DNA from: Bacteroides rodentium JCM 16496
GTDB taxonomy: Bacteria > Bacteroidota > Bacteroidia > Bacteroidales > Bacteroidaceae
Length of the DNA: 64,000 nt
Assembly: GCF_000614125.1 (NCBI RefSeq)
Contig: NZ_BAKJ01000013.1
Location: forward strand, 1 to 64,000
Reading direction: 5' to 3'
Positions 37,680 to 47,450 of this stretch are shown here, in pieces (positions within the stretch are counted from its first letter, which is position 1; the number at the start of each line of letters is the position of its first letter). The position numbers were made by a program, and so were the translations under genes. A model generated the notes under the pieces. That model was not told the origin of the DNA. It saw only the letters and a list, made by a program, of their open reading frames with translations, and searched no databases.

Positions 37680-39605
37680 ATGAAGTGGAAAATAATCTTT
37701 TTAATAACGGGCGGACTGCTCTTTGTACAAGCTTCCGTAGCGCAGAAGTCGGTGACGGATACCGTGCGTCTGACATTCAATATCGATAGTGTAGGTCTGG
37801 ACGAAGTGGTGGTAAGAGGGAAAAAGACTCCTGCCGCCAATAGCCGGTGGAGCGATATGCATCCGGTGGAACTGGTCACAGTGGGCGGTGCAAACGGTGA
37901 TTTGTACAAGGCATTGCAGACATTGCCCGGTACGCAGGTGCAGGGGGAGACCGGCGAATTACTGGTGCGTGGTGGGAGCAGCTATGAGACACAGACTTTC
38001 ATTGACGGGATGCATGTCTTGAATCCCTATACCTCCAATGGAATAAATACTCCTTCGCGTAGCCGTTACTCCACCTTCATGTTCGGTGGGGTGAATCTTG
38101 CTTCCGGCGGGGCTCCGCAGGAGTACGGAGAGGCGCTTTCGGCTGTTCTGCCTTTAGAAACCAAGGATTATAGTAAAGTGGATAAGGTGGGCGTGAATGC
38201 TTCCGTAGTCGGTGTGGGCGGTGGCGGTACCAAGACTGTGGACCGTGGCTCCTTGTCCGTCGATTTGAATTACCAGAATCTGGGCCTCTATGACAAGGTT
38301 TATTCCGGACGGACAGACTTTGAGCAGCCCTACCGGATGTTTTCCGGTGCCACCCAGTTCCGCCATACTCCCGGCGATGCGACGGTTTTTAAGGTCTACG
38401 CGCAATATGACCGGACAGACTTTTCTGCCTATGAGGGGGATGAACGCAGATTGTTCGCTCTGACCGAAGATAACATCTACGTCAATGCTACCTTCCGGTA
38501 TCGTGCGGCAGGCAGATGGGACTGGTTTGCAGGAGTTGCTTATTCCTATTATAATCGGGAGGTCGGCGGTGCTGCCGTTTCGGGAGATAATTGGCTGGAA
38601 CGCCAGCAGGAGTTGCATCTGAAAACTAAGATGTCTAAGCGTTTCTCGTCAGTATTCCGTCTGGATATGGGGGTGGAGAGCTATATACGCAATTATCGGA
38701 ATCATTATCTATACTCCAGTATGGACGATGCCAACCAGATGTCTCCCACTATCAGTGCCGGTTTCTTTTCGGCTGCTTACTATCCGGTGGAGCGTTTGAA
38801 GGCGGAGTTGTCCTTCCGCACGGAGTACACTTCCCCGAACCGGAAGATAAATTTCTCTCCGCGTCTGGCGGTGAATTACTATTGGGGGGATGTGATGCTC
38901 TCCGGCATAGTGGGCCGTTACACGCAACTGCCCGAAAACGACTGGTTGGTACGTAGCCGGAAGTTGATGTCCGAGGCGTGCATGCAATATAATCTGGGGA
39001 TGCAATACGGTTATGAAGGACGTTTCTATAAGGCGGAACTTTATTATAAAGACTATAACCGCCTGGTGCTGGAAGAAACGGATACCGAAACGGGGAGTGC
39101 GCTTCTGACTTCCGGTGGATACGGATATAGCAGAGGTATAGACTTGTTCTTCCGCGACCGGGTTTCGATAAAGAATCTGGAATATCAGTTGTCCTATACG
39201 TATAATATCTCCAAGCGTAAATATCAGCGCTGTTCCGAGCTGACCACTCCCCAGTATGCCACCCGGCACAACGCGGCATTGGTTGTGAAATATTCCTTGT
39301 CCCGTCTTCACTCCATCATCAGCTTGACGAACCGTTTCAGCACGGGGCGCCCTTATCACAACCCGTCGTTGCCGGGGCTGATGAACGATGAAGTGAAGCC
39401 TTATAATAGCTTGGATGTAGGGGTGACCTTCCTGGCGAGCAAGAAGGTGATTATCCATGCTTCCGCCAGCAATATCCTTGGTCGCAAGAATGAGTTCGGC
39501 AAAGTGGACAACAAGGCTGTCATGGCTTCTAGTGACCATTTCTTCTACGTAGGAGTGTACGTCACTTTGGGGAGGAAGGCCGCTTACGATGTATCCAATT
39601 TTTAA
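37680..39605 (+). CDS. TonB-dependent receptor (outer membrane)
   Basis: About 641 residues from the ATG at 37680 (MKWKIIFLITGGLLFVQASVAQ signal). The plug domain carries GANGDLYKALQTLPGTQVQG and ELLVRGGSSYETQTFIDGMHV. The rest is a barrel ending LGRKAAYDVSNF with a terminal aromatic. It lacks the CarboxypepD-like N-domain and any SusD partner, so it is not a standard SusC glycan system. Ligand unknown; a metal chelate or small cofactor is possible. It is followed by a DUF2141 gene after 42 bases. Confidence 0.88.
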   Translation: MKWKIIFLITGGLLFVQASVAQKSVTDTVRLTFNIDSVGLDEVVVRGKKTPAANSRWSDMHPVELVTVGGANGDLYKALQTLPGTQVQGETGELLVRGGSSYETQTFIDGMHVLNPYTSNGINTPSRSRYSTFMFGGVNLASGGAPQEYGEALSAVLPLETKDYSKVDKVGVNASVVGVGGGGTKTVDRGSLSVDLNYQNLGLYDKVYSGRTDFEQPYRMFSGATQFRHTPGDATVFKVYAQYDRTDFSAYEGDERRLFALTEDNIYVNATFRYRAAGRWDWFAGVAYSYYNREVGGAAVSGDNWLERQQELHLKTKMSKRFSSVFRLDMGVESYIRNYRNHYLYSSMDDANQMSPTISAGFFSAAYYPVERLKAELSFRTEYTSPNRKINFSPRLAVNYYWGDVMLSGIVGRYTQLPENDWLVRSRKLMSEACMQYNLGMQYGYEGRFYKAELYYKDYNRLVLEETDTETGSALLTSGGYGYSRGIDLFFRDRVSIKNLEYQLSYTYNISKRKYQRCSELTTPQYATRHNAALVVKYSLSRLHSIISLTNRFSTGRPYHNPSLPGLMNDEVKPYNSLDVGVTFLASKKVIIHASASNILGRKNEFGKVDNKAVMASSDHFFYVGVYVTLGRKAAYDVSNF

Positions 39606-39647
39606 ACAATGACTTTCTGAATAATAACCCTTTAAAAATTAATAAAG

Positions 39648-40060
39648 ATGAAAACTGTGATTGTTTTTTTAGTATTTGTATTGCAAAGTGCCGCACAGCT
39701 GCTTTTTGCTCAGAACCTGACCATCGAAGTGCGTGACATTGAAAAGGTGGAGGGACATCTCTACGTCGCCCTCTATAACTCGGAAGAGACGTTTATGAAG
39801 AAACCCTTGACCGCTTTCCGGATAGATGTAAAAGATACGTCGCTCTCCATCCTTGCCAGGGACTTCCTGCGGGAACGTATGCCATTTCCCTTTTCCAGGA
39901 TGAGAATGGAAACGGGAAGCTGGATAGCGGAGCTTTTGGCATCCCTACGGAGAAGTTTGGTTTCAGCAATGATGCCGAAGGCGTGATGGGCCCTCCGTCC
40001 TACGCCAAATGTAGCTTCACTTTCTCCGGAGACACGACTTTGGTGATACATCTGAAGTAA
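39648..40060 (+). CDS. DUF2141 domain secreted protein (frame broken)
   Basis: Signal peptide (MKTVIVFLVFVLQSAAQLLFAQ), then NLTIEVRDIEKVEGHLYVALYN and ETFMKKPL, typical of DUF2141. At about 39852, ctctccatccttgcc lacks a C; restored, it reads SIPCQGLPAGTYAISLFQDE then NGNGKLDSGAFGIPTEKFGF, the family core, to 40060. Total 137 residues. The domain often accompanies TonB-dependent receptors in Bacteroidota. The function is unknown. Confidence 0.83.
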
Positions 40061-40111
40061 AAATTGAAATATAATCCTTATTTTTGTGGCTCAACCTCAA
40101 TAATAAAGATT

Positions 40112-42798
40112 ATGAAACGAGTTGCACGACTTCTGGGATTTCTCGGACTGGTATGTCTGCTGGCCTCTTGTGGTGGACGTTCTTTCATTACAGACGCTTC
40201 TTACCGCCAACGTGTGGAGCAGGACTTCAATCAAAAAAAGGAAAGATTGCCGCAGGGCGATTTGTTCGCTATTTTCGATGCGGACCTGACGCCGTACGAG
40301 CGTGAGGCACTGGAGTTTCTCTATGCCTATATGCCTTTGGCAGACATAACCGACTACCCCGGCGAATTTCATCTGATGAATGTGCGGGCCTCCCGGAAGG
40401 CGGTCGAGGAAATGCCTTGGGGAGAAACGGTGCCCGAGGAGGTGTTCCGTCATTTCGTGCTTCCGGTGCGGGTGAACAATGAGCATCTGGACAGTGCACG
40501 GGTAGTGTTTTACGAAGAACTGAAGAATCGTGTCAAGTCTCTGTCCCTCTATGATGCCATTCTGGAGGTGAACCACTGGTGCCACGAGAAGGCTATCTAT
40601 ACTCCCTCCGATGCCCGTACCAGTTCGCCTTTGGCAACGGTACGCACGGCATACGGGCGTTGTGGTGAGGAATCTACCTTGCTGGTTGCCGCCTTGCGTT
40701 CGGTGGGTATCCCTGCCCGTCAGGTCTACACACCCCGGTGGGCGCATACCGACGACAATCATGCATGGGTAGAAGCATGGGCGGACGGGAAATGGTATTT
40801 TCTTGGAGCCTGCGAACCCGAACCGGTACTCAACCTTGGTTGGTTCAATGCTCCGGCCAGTCGCGGTATGCTGATGCATACCAAGGTCTTCGGACGTTAT
40901 GAAGGAGCGGAGGAAGTGATGTCCGTCACTCCTACTTATACGGAAATCAATGTAATCGGTAACTATGCACCGACGGCCAAGGCCACAGTTACGGTCATGG
41001 ACGGACATGGAAATCCGGTGCCTGATGCTTGTGTGGAGTTCAAACTCTATAATTATGCGGAGTTCTATACCGTAGCCCGGAAGCAGACCGATGCAGAGGG
41101 AAAGGCTTTTTTGACGACCGGTAAGGGTGACATGCTGGTATGGGCTTCCAAAGACGGAAAATTCGGCTATGCCAAACTGTCTTTCGGTAAGGACCATGAA
41201 CTGGTTGTGAAGATGGATAAGACTGCCGGCGACGGCCATACGGTAGATTTAGAACTTGTGCCGCCCCCCGAAAATGCGGAGTTGCCGGCGGTTACGCCCG
41301 AGCAGCGTGCGGCGAACGACCGCCGCATGGTCCATGAAGATTCCATCCGCAACGCTTATGTGTCTATGTTCATGACGGATGAGACAGCGCGTTATTTTGT
41401 CCGGCAGTACAAGCTCGACGAAGATGCCGTTTCACGGATACTGGTCGCTTCCAGAGGAAACCACCGGGTCATTGCCGACTTCATGGCGCGGTTGCGCTCT
41501 GAAAAGTCCAAAAGAGGAGGTCTGGACCTGCTTCAACGGATTTCGGCAAAAGACCTCCGCGACGTTACGCTGGAAGTTCTGATGGACCACATGCAATCCC
41601 GTATGTGCAAGAATGCCGACCATTTCCGCAGATATGTGCGCAATCCACGCGTAAGCAACGAGATGCTGACCCCCTATAAAGGCTTTTTCAAGAAAGCCGT
41701 CTCAAAGGAAGATGCTGAGGCATACAAGGCAGAACCGATGAAACTGGTAGCATGGGTGGCCCAAAATATCCGGGTAGACAATGACTGTAATCTGGGAGGG
41801 GCTCCCATTTCTCCGGAAGGGGTCTGGAAGGCCCGTGTGGCTGATGCCCATAGCCGTGACATTTTCTTCGTCTCCATGGCACGCAGCATGGCAATCCCTG
41901 CCCGTATCAACGGAGTGACCGGCAAGGTACAGTTGATAGGGGATGATGGTGCGATGGATGTGGACTTGAACTATCATCCGGAAGAACCGGTCTTTATGGC
42001 GGAAGGCATTGCCTTGAAGGGAAAGTTGGTGGCTTCTTATAAGCCTATCCGTTCGTTGGACAACCCGAAATACTATTCTCATTTCACTCTTTCCAAACAG
42101 ACCCCGCAGGCAGTTTGCAATTGCTTTCCTATGACGAAGGCGATGCAGATATGGGCGGCGGTACTACATGGAGCAATCTGCTGAAGGAAGGAACAGCTCT
42201 GGAGGCCGGAAATTATGTTTTGGTGACCGGTACACGCCTTGCCAGCGGTGCGGTACTTTCTAAAACCACCTTTTTCAATATTCTGCCGGAGAAGACAACG
42301 GAAATTGAATTGGTGATGCGCGAGAGCGAGGATGAGGTGCAGGTTATCGGGAACTTTAATTCGGAGTCTCTCTTCACTCCGCTGCCGGACGCCGGCTCCG
42401 CAGCCCGGCAGAGTCTGCTGCAGGCTTGTGGGCGCGGTTACTTTGTCGTAGGTGTTCTGGGTGTCAATCAAGAACCTACCAATCATGCGTTGCGCGACAT
42501 CGCTTCATTCAAGGCCGATTTGGAGAAGTGGGGGCGTAAGATGGTGTTGCTGTTCCCTGATGAGGCCAAAGCCGGCAAGTTCGCCTGCGAGTCATTCCCC
42601 GATTTGCCCTCTACCATTATTTATGGTATAGATACGGACGGTATCGCTGCGCAGATTGCAGAAAGCATGAAGTTGAAGCATAAAGAGAGCCTGCCGATAT
42701 TTATCATAGCCGATACTTTCAATCGGGTGGTCTTTGTATCGCAAGGATATACCATCGGACTGGGAGAACAACTGATGAAGACAATAAAGGGGTTATAG
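40112..42798 (+). CDS. Transglutaminase-like lipoprotein (frame broken)
   Basis: Start at 40112 (MKRVARLLGFLGLVCLLASCGG, lipobox Cys). The transglutaminase-like catalytic triad is visible: Cys in AYGRCGEESTLLVAALRS, His in DDNHAWVEAWADG, and the acidic residue in GACEPEPVLN. Downstream are a beta-sandwich carrier-like region (ATVTVMDGHGNPVPDACVEF) and a second transglutaminase-like part (WVAQNIRVDNDCNLGGAPISPEG). At about 42112, ccgcaggcagtttg lacks a G. Restored, it continues SLQLLSYDEGDADMGGG to 42798, 895 residues. It probably cleaves or remodels peptides outside the cytoplasm; the exact substrate is unknown. Confidence 0.87.
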
Positions 42799-42827
42799 GG
42801 CTTTCCGTCATGAATTGTAAATAGTAA

Positions 42828-43652
42828 TTGTCAAATAGTAAATCATCCGATGCCTGTTATCGAAATATCATCTTTGACCCATCCGGTGTGGAGATCTTCA
42901 GTACCCTTACCGAAGCCCAGTTGCGCAACCGCCTTGAGCCGGACAAAGGGCTGTTTATAGCTGAGAGTCCTAAGGTTATCAAGGTGGCTCTGGATGCCGG
43001 CTACGAGCCTTTGGCCCTTTTGTGTGAGCACAAGCACATCTATGGGGATGCTGCTGAAATCATTGAGCGTTGTGGCGATATACCCGTTTACACAAGCGGT
43101 AGGGAATTGCTTGCCGAGCTGACCGGCTACGTCTTGACGCGTGGCGTTCTTTGTGCCATGCGCCGCCCGGTTCCCAAGAGTATGGAGGACGTCTGCCGGG
43201 GAGCCCGGCGTATTGTGGTTATCGACGGGGTGGTGGATACTACCAATATCGGAGCCATCTTCCGTTCGGCGGCAGCTCTTGGCATGGATGCTGTGCTGTT
43301 GACGCGTAATTCCTGCGACCCCTTGAACCGTCGTGCAGTCCGGGTTTCAATGGGAACGGTTTTTCTTGTGCCGTGGACGTGGATGGACGGTCCTCTGGAT
43401 ACGCTCGGCGAGTTTGGCTTCCGCACGGCGGCCATGGCGCTTACGGACAATTCCATTTCCATAGACAATCCCGTTTTGAAGGCCGAGCCCCGGTTGGCTG
43501 TTGTGATGGGTACTGAGGGAGATGGTCTTTCGCACGAAGCGATTGCGGGAGCCGACTATGTGGTTCGTATCCCCATGGCGCACGGTGTAGATTCGCTGAA
43601 CGTGGCGGCTGCGGCGGCTGTTGCTTTCTGGCAACTTCGCGTTGAAAAGTGA
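42828..43652 (+). CDS. SpoU/TrmH family RNA 2'-O-methyltransferase
   Basis: About 274 residues, starting from a TTG at 42828 unless a later start is used. The N-terminal substrate-binding domain (LTEAQLRNRLEPDKGLFIAE) is followed by the SPOUT knot: motif 1 DTTNIGAIFRSAAALG, motif 2 VVMGTEGDGLS, motif 3 IPMAHGVDSLNVAAAAAVAF. It methylates ribose in rRNA or tRNA; the exact site is not deducible. It starts 29 bases after the transglutaminase gene. Confidence 0.9.
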   Translation: MSNSKSSDACYRNIIFDPSGVEIFSTLTEAQLRNRLEPDKGLFIAESPKVIKVALDAGYEPLALLCEHKHIYGDAAEIIERCGDIPVYTSGRELLAELTGYVLTRGVLCAMRRPVPKSMEDVCRGARRIVVIDGVVDTTNIGAIFRSAAALGMDAVLLTRNSCDPLNRRAVRVSMGTVFLVPWTWMDGPLDTLGEFGFRTAAMALTDNSISIDNPVLKAEPRLAVVMGTEGDGLSHEAIAGADYVVRIPMAHGVDSLNVAAAAAVAFWQLRVEK

Positions 43653-43673
43653 TAACTCAAAAAAGCATATATT

Positions 43674-44711
43674 ATGTTGGCATATACTTATATTGAACAC
43701 GGAAAGTTCGGATTGCTTGAGAAACCGATACCGGTATTGGAAGATGCACGTGATGCTATTGTGCGGGTGACACTGGGTAGCATATGCACCAGTGACTTGC
43801 ATATAAAGCATGGAAGCGTACCGCGTGCCGTACCCGGAATTACGGTAGGACACGAAATGGTGGGCATCGTAGAGCAGGTAGGTGCCGAAGTTGAGTCGGT
43901 AAAGCCCGGCGACCGTGTGACTGTGAATGTGGAGACTTTTTGTGGTAAATGTTTCTTTTGCCGTCACGGATATGTGAACAACTGTACCGGCGCCAATGGC
44001 GGTTGGGCTTTGGGTTGCCGTATCGATGGCGGCCAGGCGGAATATGTACGTGTGCCTTATGCCGACCAGGGACTGAACCGCATTCCCGATACGGTAAGTG
44101 ACGAGCAGGCGCTCTTGGTAGGCGATGTGTTGGCCACCGGCTTCTGGGCCGCCCGTATCTCCGAAATAACCGAGGAAGACACTGTGCTCATCATCGGTGC
44201 CGGGCCGACGGGTATTTGTACCCTGCTTTGTTCCATGCTGAAGAAGCCCCGTCGCATTATTGTCTGCGAGCAGTCGGCCGAAAGAATCCGTTTTGTCCGC
44301 GAGCATTATCCGGAGGTGCTGGTCATTGGGCCGGAAAACTGCAAAGACTTTGTGAGGAAGCATAGCGACCATGGTGGGGCAGATGTCGTACTTGAAGTTG
44401 CCGGCACGGAAGATACTTTCCGCTTGGCATGGGAGTGTGCCCGTCCCAATGCCATCGTCACCATTGTGGCGCTTTATGACCAGCCTCAGTTATTGCCCTT
44501 GCCGGAGATGTATGGCAAGAATCTTGTCTTCAAGACCGATGGGGTGGATGGGTGCGATTGTGCCGAGATACTGTGCCTGATAGCGGCGGGACAGATAGAT
44601 ACCACACCGCTTATCACACATCGTTTCTCGTTGGAGGAAATTGACGAAGCCTACCGTATTTTTGAGAATAGGCTGGAGGGGGTGATAAAGGTGGCGATTG
44701 TGGGTAGATAG
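43674..44711 (+). CDS. Zinc-dependent alcohol/sorbitol dehydrogenase-like protein
   Basis: A 345-residue medium-chain dehydrogenase. Catalytic zinc ligands lie at Cys in GSICTSDLHIKHG, and His/Glu in TVGHEMVGIVEQVG. The structural zinc site is CGKCFFCRHGYVNNC (four Cys). NAD(P) binds the Rossmann motif VLIIGAGPTGICTLLC. Substrate unknown; probably a secondary alcohol or polyol. A bidirectional terminator follows. Confidence 0.92.
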   Translation: MLAYTYIEHGKFGLLEKPIPVLEDARDAIVRVTLGSICTSDLHIKHGSVPRAVPGITVGHEMVGIVEQVGAEVESVKPGDRVTVNVETFCGKCFFCRHGYVNNCTGANGGWALGCRIDGGQAEYVRVPYADQGLNRIPDTVSDEQALLVGDVLATGFWAARISEITEEDTVLIIGAGPTGICTLLCSMLKKPRRIIVCEQSAERIRFVREHYPEVLVIGPENCKDFVRKHSDHGGADVVLEVAGTEDTFRLAWECARPNAIVTIVALYDQPQLLPLPEMYGKNLVFKTDGVDGCDCAEILCLIAAGQIDTTPLITHRFSLEEIDEAYRIFENRLEGVIKVAIVGR

Positions 44712-44716
44712 GATAG

Positions 44717-44750
44717 AAAAAGAGGATAGCCGGCTGGCTATCCTCTTTTT
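44717..44750. terminator. Bidirectional terminator
   Basis: AAAAAGAGGATAGCC - GGCT - GGCTATCCTCTTTTT, a perfect 15-bp stem with A and T tails. It serves the dehydrogenase gene (plus) and the convergent GGGtGRT gene (minus). Confidence 0.9.
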
Positions 44751-44773
44751 CTATGTAATTATTTACTTGCTAC

Positions 44774-44952
44774 TTACTTGCTCAAAGCCTGAGCCACGTC
44801 AACCGCACAAGCCACTGTACATCCTACCATCGGGTTGTTACCGATACCCAGGAATCCCATCATTTCCACGTGAGCGGGAACTGATGAAGAACCAGCGAAC
44901 TGGGCGTCTGAGTGCATACGACCCATAGTGTCAGTCATACCATAAGAAGCAG
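44774..44952 (-). pseudogene. 3' end of a GGGtGRT-family gene, cut off by a mobile element
   Basis: The minus strand reads ASYGMTDTMGRMHSDAQFAG, then SSSVPAHVEMMGFLGIGNNP and MVGCTVACAVDVAQALSK, stop at 44774. This is the conserved C-terminus of GGGtGRT proteins as I remember it. Homology stops at about 44952 (CTGCTTCTTATGG), where sequence unlike the family begins. The missing 5' part is not in the window and should lie beyond the inserted elements. The function of the family is unknown. Confidence 0.7.
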
Positions 44953-45116
44953 CGACACAGCATCCCTGTAAGTCTTTGCAAGCTGTTATTAATCAATGCT
45001 ATAATAGCAATGGGTAAACTCCTTGTTAGTAAATAAAAGAACGAATTATCAAAAAGGGCTGCATCATGGGCAAATGCCTATGCGTTACCCTTTAGATGAG
45101 AGTACTCCTAATGGAG

Positions 45117-45736
45117 TTAAGACCGTAATCTAATTTGCGTGTCAATGAAGTATAAATCTCCGTCTATGCCATAAAGCACATTATTGGGAACTGCATCAAA
45201 CACTTCATAATCCGAATTATGGTATTCGTCGTAATAGTCCATTTCAAAGCCTAATGCTTGCATATAAGCAGCTATCTCGTCTTCCGTAGCTTCTCGTTCT
45301 GCTAATATATAAGGTTGTACGAGAACTGCGCAAAATTCCTGCTGACTGTTATAAGCGAAGCCTATCATTTGATAAGGCACATTGCCAAAGAACTTGTTGT
45401 GTGCAGCAATGCGGATGAAGAAGTTCTCTAAATCATCCCCTGCGTACTCAAAGTTGTTTAATTTTACAACAGACACATTACCATCATGGAACACTTCATT
45501 CTCACCACCTCTATCCATATAAGTAATGTTGAGGTGTGATAAGTCAATCCATAGACCATTGTCATTGGCAAACTTTATCAGTTCTTCTGTTTGTCTTCTC
45601 TTATAGCCCTCTGTTGATTCAGCTTCTCCTGCTGCTTCCTTACTTCTTCTGGCGATGCAGGTCGCTTGCTCCAAGAGGCTATTGATTGACGAGTGCGTTC
45701 TATCCATTCTTTGTGAAATTCGTTGATGTATTCCAT
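45117..45736 (-). CDS. Putative PolyVal-type protein kinase-like domain (frame broken)
   Basis: The main frame reads EELIKFANDNGLWIDLSHLN, then GGENEVFHDGNVSVVKLNNF, CAVLVQPYILAEREATEDEI and ending VLYGIDGDLYFIDTQIRL. This order fits the small putative polyvalent-protein kinases of phages and mobile elements (compare a typical DLHPGNVL..GNLYFID). The N-terminus lies in another frame from the ATG at 45736 (MEYINEFHKEWIERTRQ), joined near 45595 by one missing base; 206 residues in all. The usual catalytic HPGN box appears as AVPNNVLYG, so activity is uncertain. Confidence 0.6.
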
Positions 45737-45848
45737 AATTTGTTTGATTATGAGTTTAAGACAAAGGTAATCATTCCTCTTTTAATAGCAATGCTTTGGT
45801 TGTTATATTCTTGCGAATGGGGTGTTGTGGAACATTCTATAAAAGAGA

Positions 45849-45878
45849 AGCAGCATAAGAGTTCCCTCAAATGCTGCT
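45849..45878 (-). terminator. Terminator after the lipocalin-like gene
   Basis: AGCAGCAT...ATGCTGCT stem with a 14-base loop, followed on the minus strand by TCTCTTTTAT. It lies 22 bases after the lipocalin-like stop. Confidence 0.6.
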
Positions 45879-45900
45879 CTGTCTTAAATTAGTTTGGCAA

Positions 45901-46356
45901 TTAGTCAATTTTCTTGTAAGTGGTTGTTGTAATGTCGTCCAACTCCAAGCTACCATCGTCCAGATTGTCCCAGTCCTCAAAGGCAAGTACCAACTTAGTA
46001 GCTGTAAGTTCATTGATAGTAAGGACATCAGAATAGCCATCACTGTAAGAGAGGGTTAGTTTATTGTCTTTCAAAGACCAGCGACTTGTTTCTGTATATC
46101 CACCTTCAACGCGGCTCTCTATGCAAGTACCATCAGCTTTGAACTCTAATAGGGCATTGGTATATGCTTCATCAGAGGTAACCACTTCTTTGCCATTCTC
46201 CACTTTGTGAATCTTCTCCCAAGTGGACTGCCATTTACCTATAAGGTTGGCTTGTTCAATGATTGTCTGTTCATCTTCATCATCACTACAAGCTGTAAAG
46301 TTTACAGCCAACATGACCATTAACAAGGTCATTCCAATTAATCTAAATGTTCTCAT
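45901..46356 (-). CDS. Lipocalin-like lipoprotein
   Basis: 151 residues: signal with lipobox VNFTACSDDEDE, then LIGKWQSTWEKI, LLEFKADGTCIESRVEG, TSRWSLKDNKLTLSYSDG and later strands, the pattern of Bacteroidota lipocalin-like (DUF5004-type) domains. It is anchored in the envelope; the ligand is unknown. Its ATG overlaps the stop of the PBP-like gene by 4 bases, so the two are translationally coupled and probably act together. Confidence 0.75.
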   Translation of the reverse strand: MRTFRLIGMTLLMVMLAVNFTACSDDEDEQTIIEQANLIGKWQSTWEKIHKVENGKEVVTSDEAYTNALLEFKADGTCIESRVEGGYTETSRWSLKDNKLTLSYSDGYSDVLTINELTATKLVLAFEDWDNLDDGSLELDDITTTTYKKID

Positions 46357-47429
46357 TTTGAATTAAAATATTTATTGTAAGTAGAAATATATTCTGTAAT
46401 TTGCCTAAACACATCACCTGCCATCAATCCACCACTTGCAGGTAGTCTCTCTTTATGGATGGAAACAATGATAGAATATTGAGGAGCATTGGCAGGAAAG
46501 TAACCACAGAACTCTACAATATAACTTCCATCTTCAAGCTGTATTGTCCCTGTTTCACCTGCAATTTGTACCTTATCAGACTTGGCAGGTTGTCCCAATC
46601 CATCAGTTACCACATATTCCAATGCCTGTTTCAGACTGTCAATGTTGGCTTGACTTGCTATCTGTGGATTGATAACTGTTGTACTGTCTTTGTAAAGTTG
46701 AGGTTGTACCATCTTTCCACTATTAGCAATAGCATTATAAAAGGTTAGTGTTTGTATGGGGGTAATAGTCTGATTATATCCGATGCAGAACCATGCAAAA
46801 GCTGTATCACTCCAACCGCTATCTTTAGGAGTAACAAAGTATGCAGGTTTCAGATTAGCTATTCCTGCGATGCAGTCTGGTTTACCATAACTCATTCTAT
46901 CTATCAGATTGAAGTATGCTTGTGCATCATCTCTAAATGCTTTCTCCATTGTTTTATAAACAGCAATGTTTGAACTTGAAGCTAAACCTTGCTTGATAGA
47001 GATTTCACCATATCCACCTCTATGCCAATTATGGTCTTTCAGTTCTCTGTCTTGTATAGAATAGATTCCATTGCCTACATCTACCATATCAGATAGTTTC
47101 ACCTTTCTTGTTTCCAATGCTGCCAATATGGATATAGGGTGCATCAGTGCTGATTCGTGTGCTTGGGAGAAGTTCTCACAAGGTAGGTAGTTAGCATCAT
47201 CTTTCCTTTCAAGTCCAACCATAGCCTTTATATGTCCTGTCTGAACTTTCATAATGATAACTTGCCCAGATAAGGCATTAAGTTCAGTTAGTTTATTTTC
47301 TAAGATAGAAGTAGCTTTGACTTGTAAAGTACTGTCTATGGTGGTAGAAGTTTGAGTGTCCTTTTGCTTTGTAGAGTTACAAGCTATCATTGTAATCATG
47401 CAACTTAATAATATGCTTATCCGTATCAT
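46353..47429 (-). CDS. PBP transpeptidase-like lipoprotein, probably catalytically degenerate
   Basis: 358 residues. Lipobox-like MITMIACNS at residues 12-20. The transpeptidase fold is recognisable: residues 55-75 (GQVIIMKVQTGHIKAMVGLE), the Ser-containing helix HPISILAALE (Ser100), SSSN at 151-154 matching SxN, and AGETGTIQLEDG (290-301) matching the KTG motif. However, the SxxK lysine is Ala103 and KTG is ETG. Both catalytic lysines are lost, so beta-lactam acylation and peptide cross-linking are unlikely. It may bind peptidoglycan or act as a decoy. It is translated with the lipocalin-like gene. Confidence 0.75.
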   Translation of the reverse strand: MIRISILLSCMITMIACNSTKQKDTQTSTTIDSTLQVKATSILENKLTELNALSGQVIIMKVQTGHIKAMVGLERKDDANYLPCENFSQAHESALMHPISILAALETRKVKLSDMVDVGNGIYSIQDRELKDHNWHRGGYGEISIKQGLASSSNIAVYKTMEKAFRDDAQAYFNLIDRMSYGKPDCIAGIANLKPAYFVTPKDSGWSDTAFAWFCIGYNQTITPIQTLTFYNAIANSGKMVQPQLYKDSTTVINPQIASQANIDSLKQALEYVVTDGLGQPAKSDKVQIAGETGTIQLEDGSYIVEFCGYFPANAPQYSIIVSIHKERLPASGGLMAGDVFRQITEYISTYNKYFNSK

Positions 47430-47450
47430 TTGAATTAATCTATTTGCGGT

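Noticed and set aside
44968..44979. GTAAGTCTTTGC at the left end of element 1 as attachment core
   Set aside because: Spacing is two bases longer than GTANNTTTGC and no matching copy was found at the other end.
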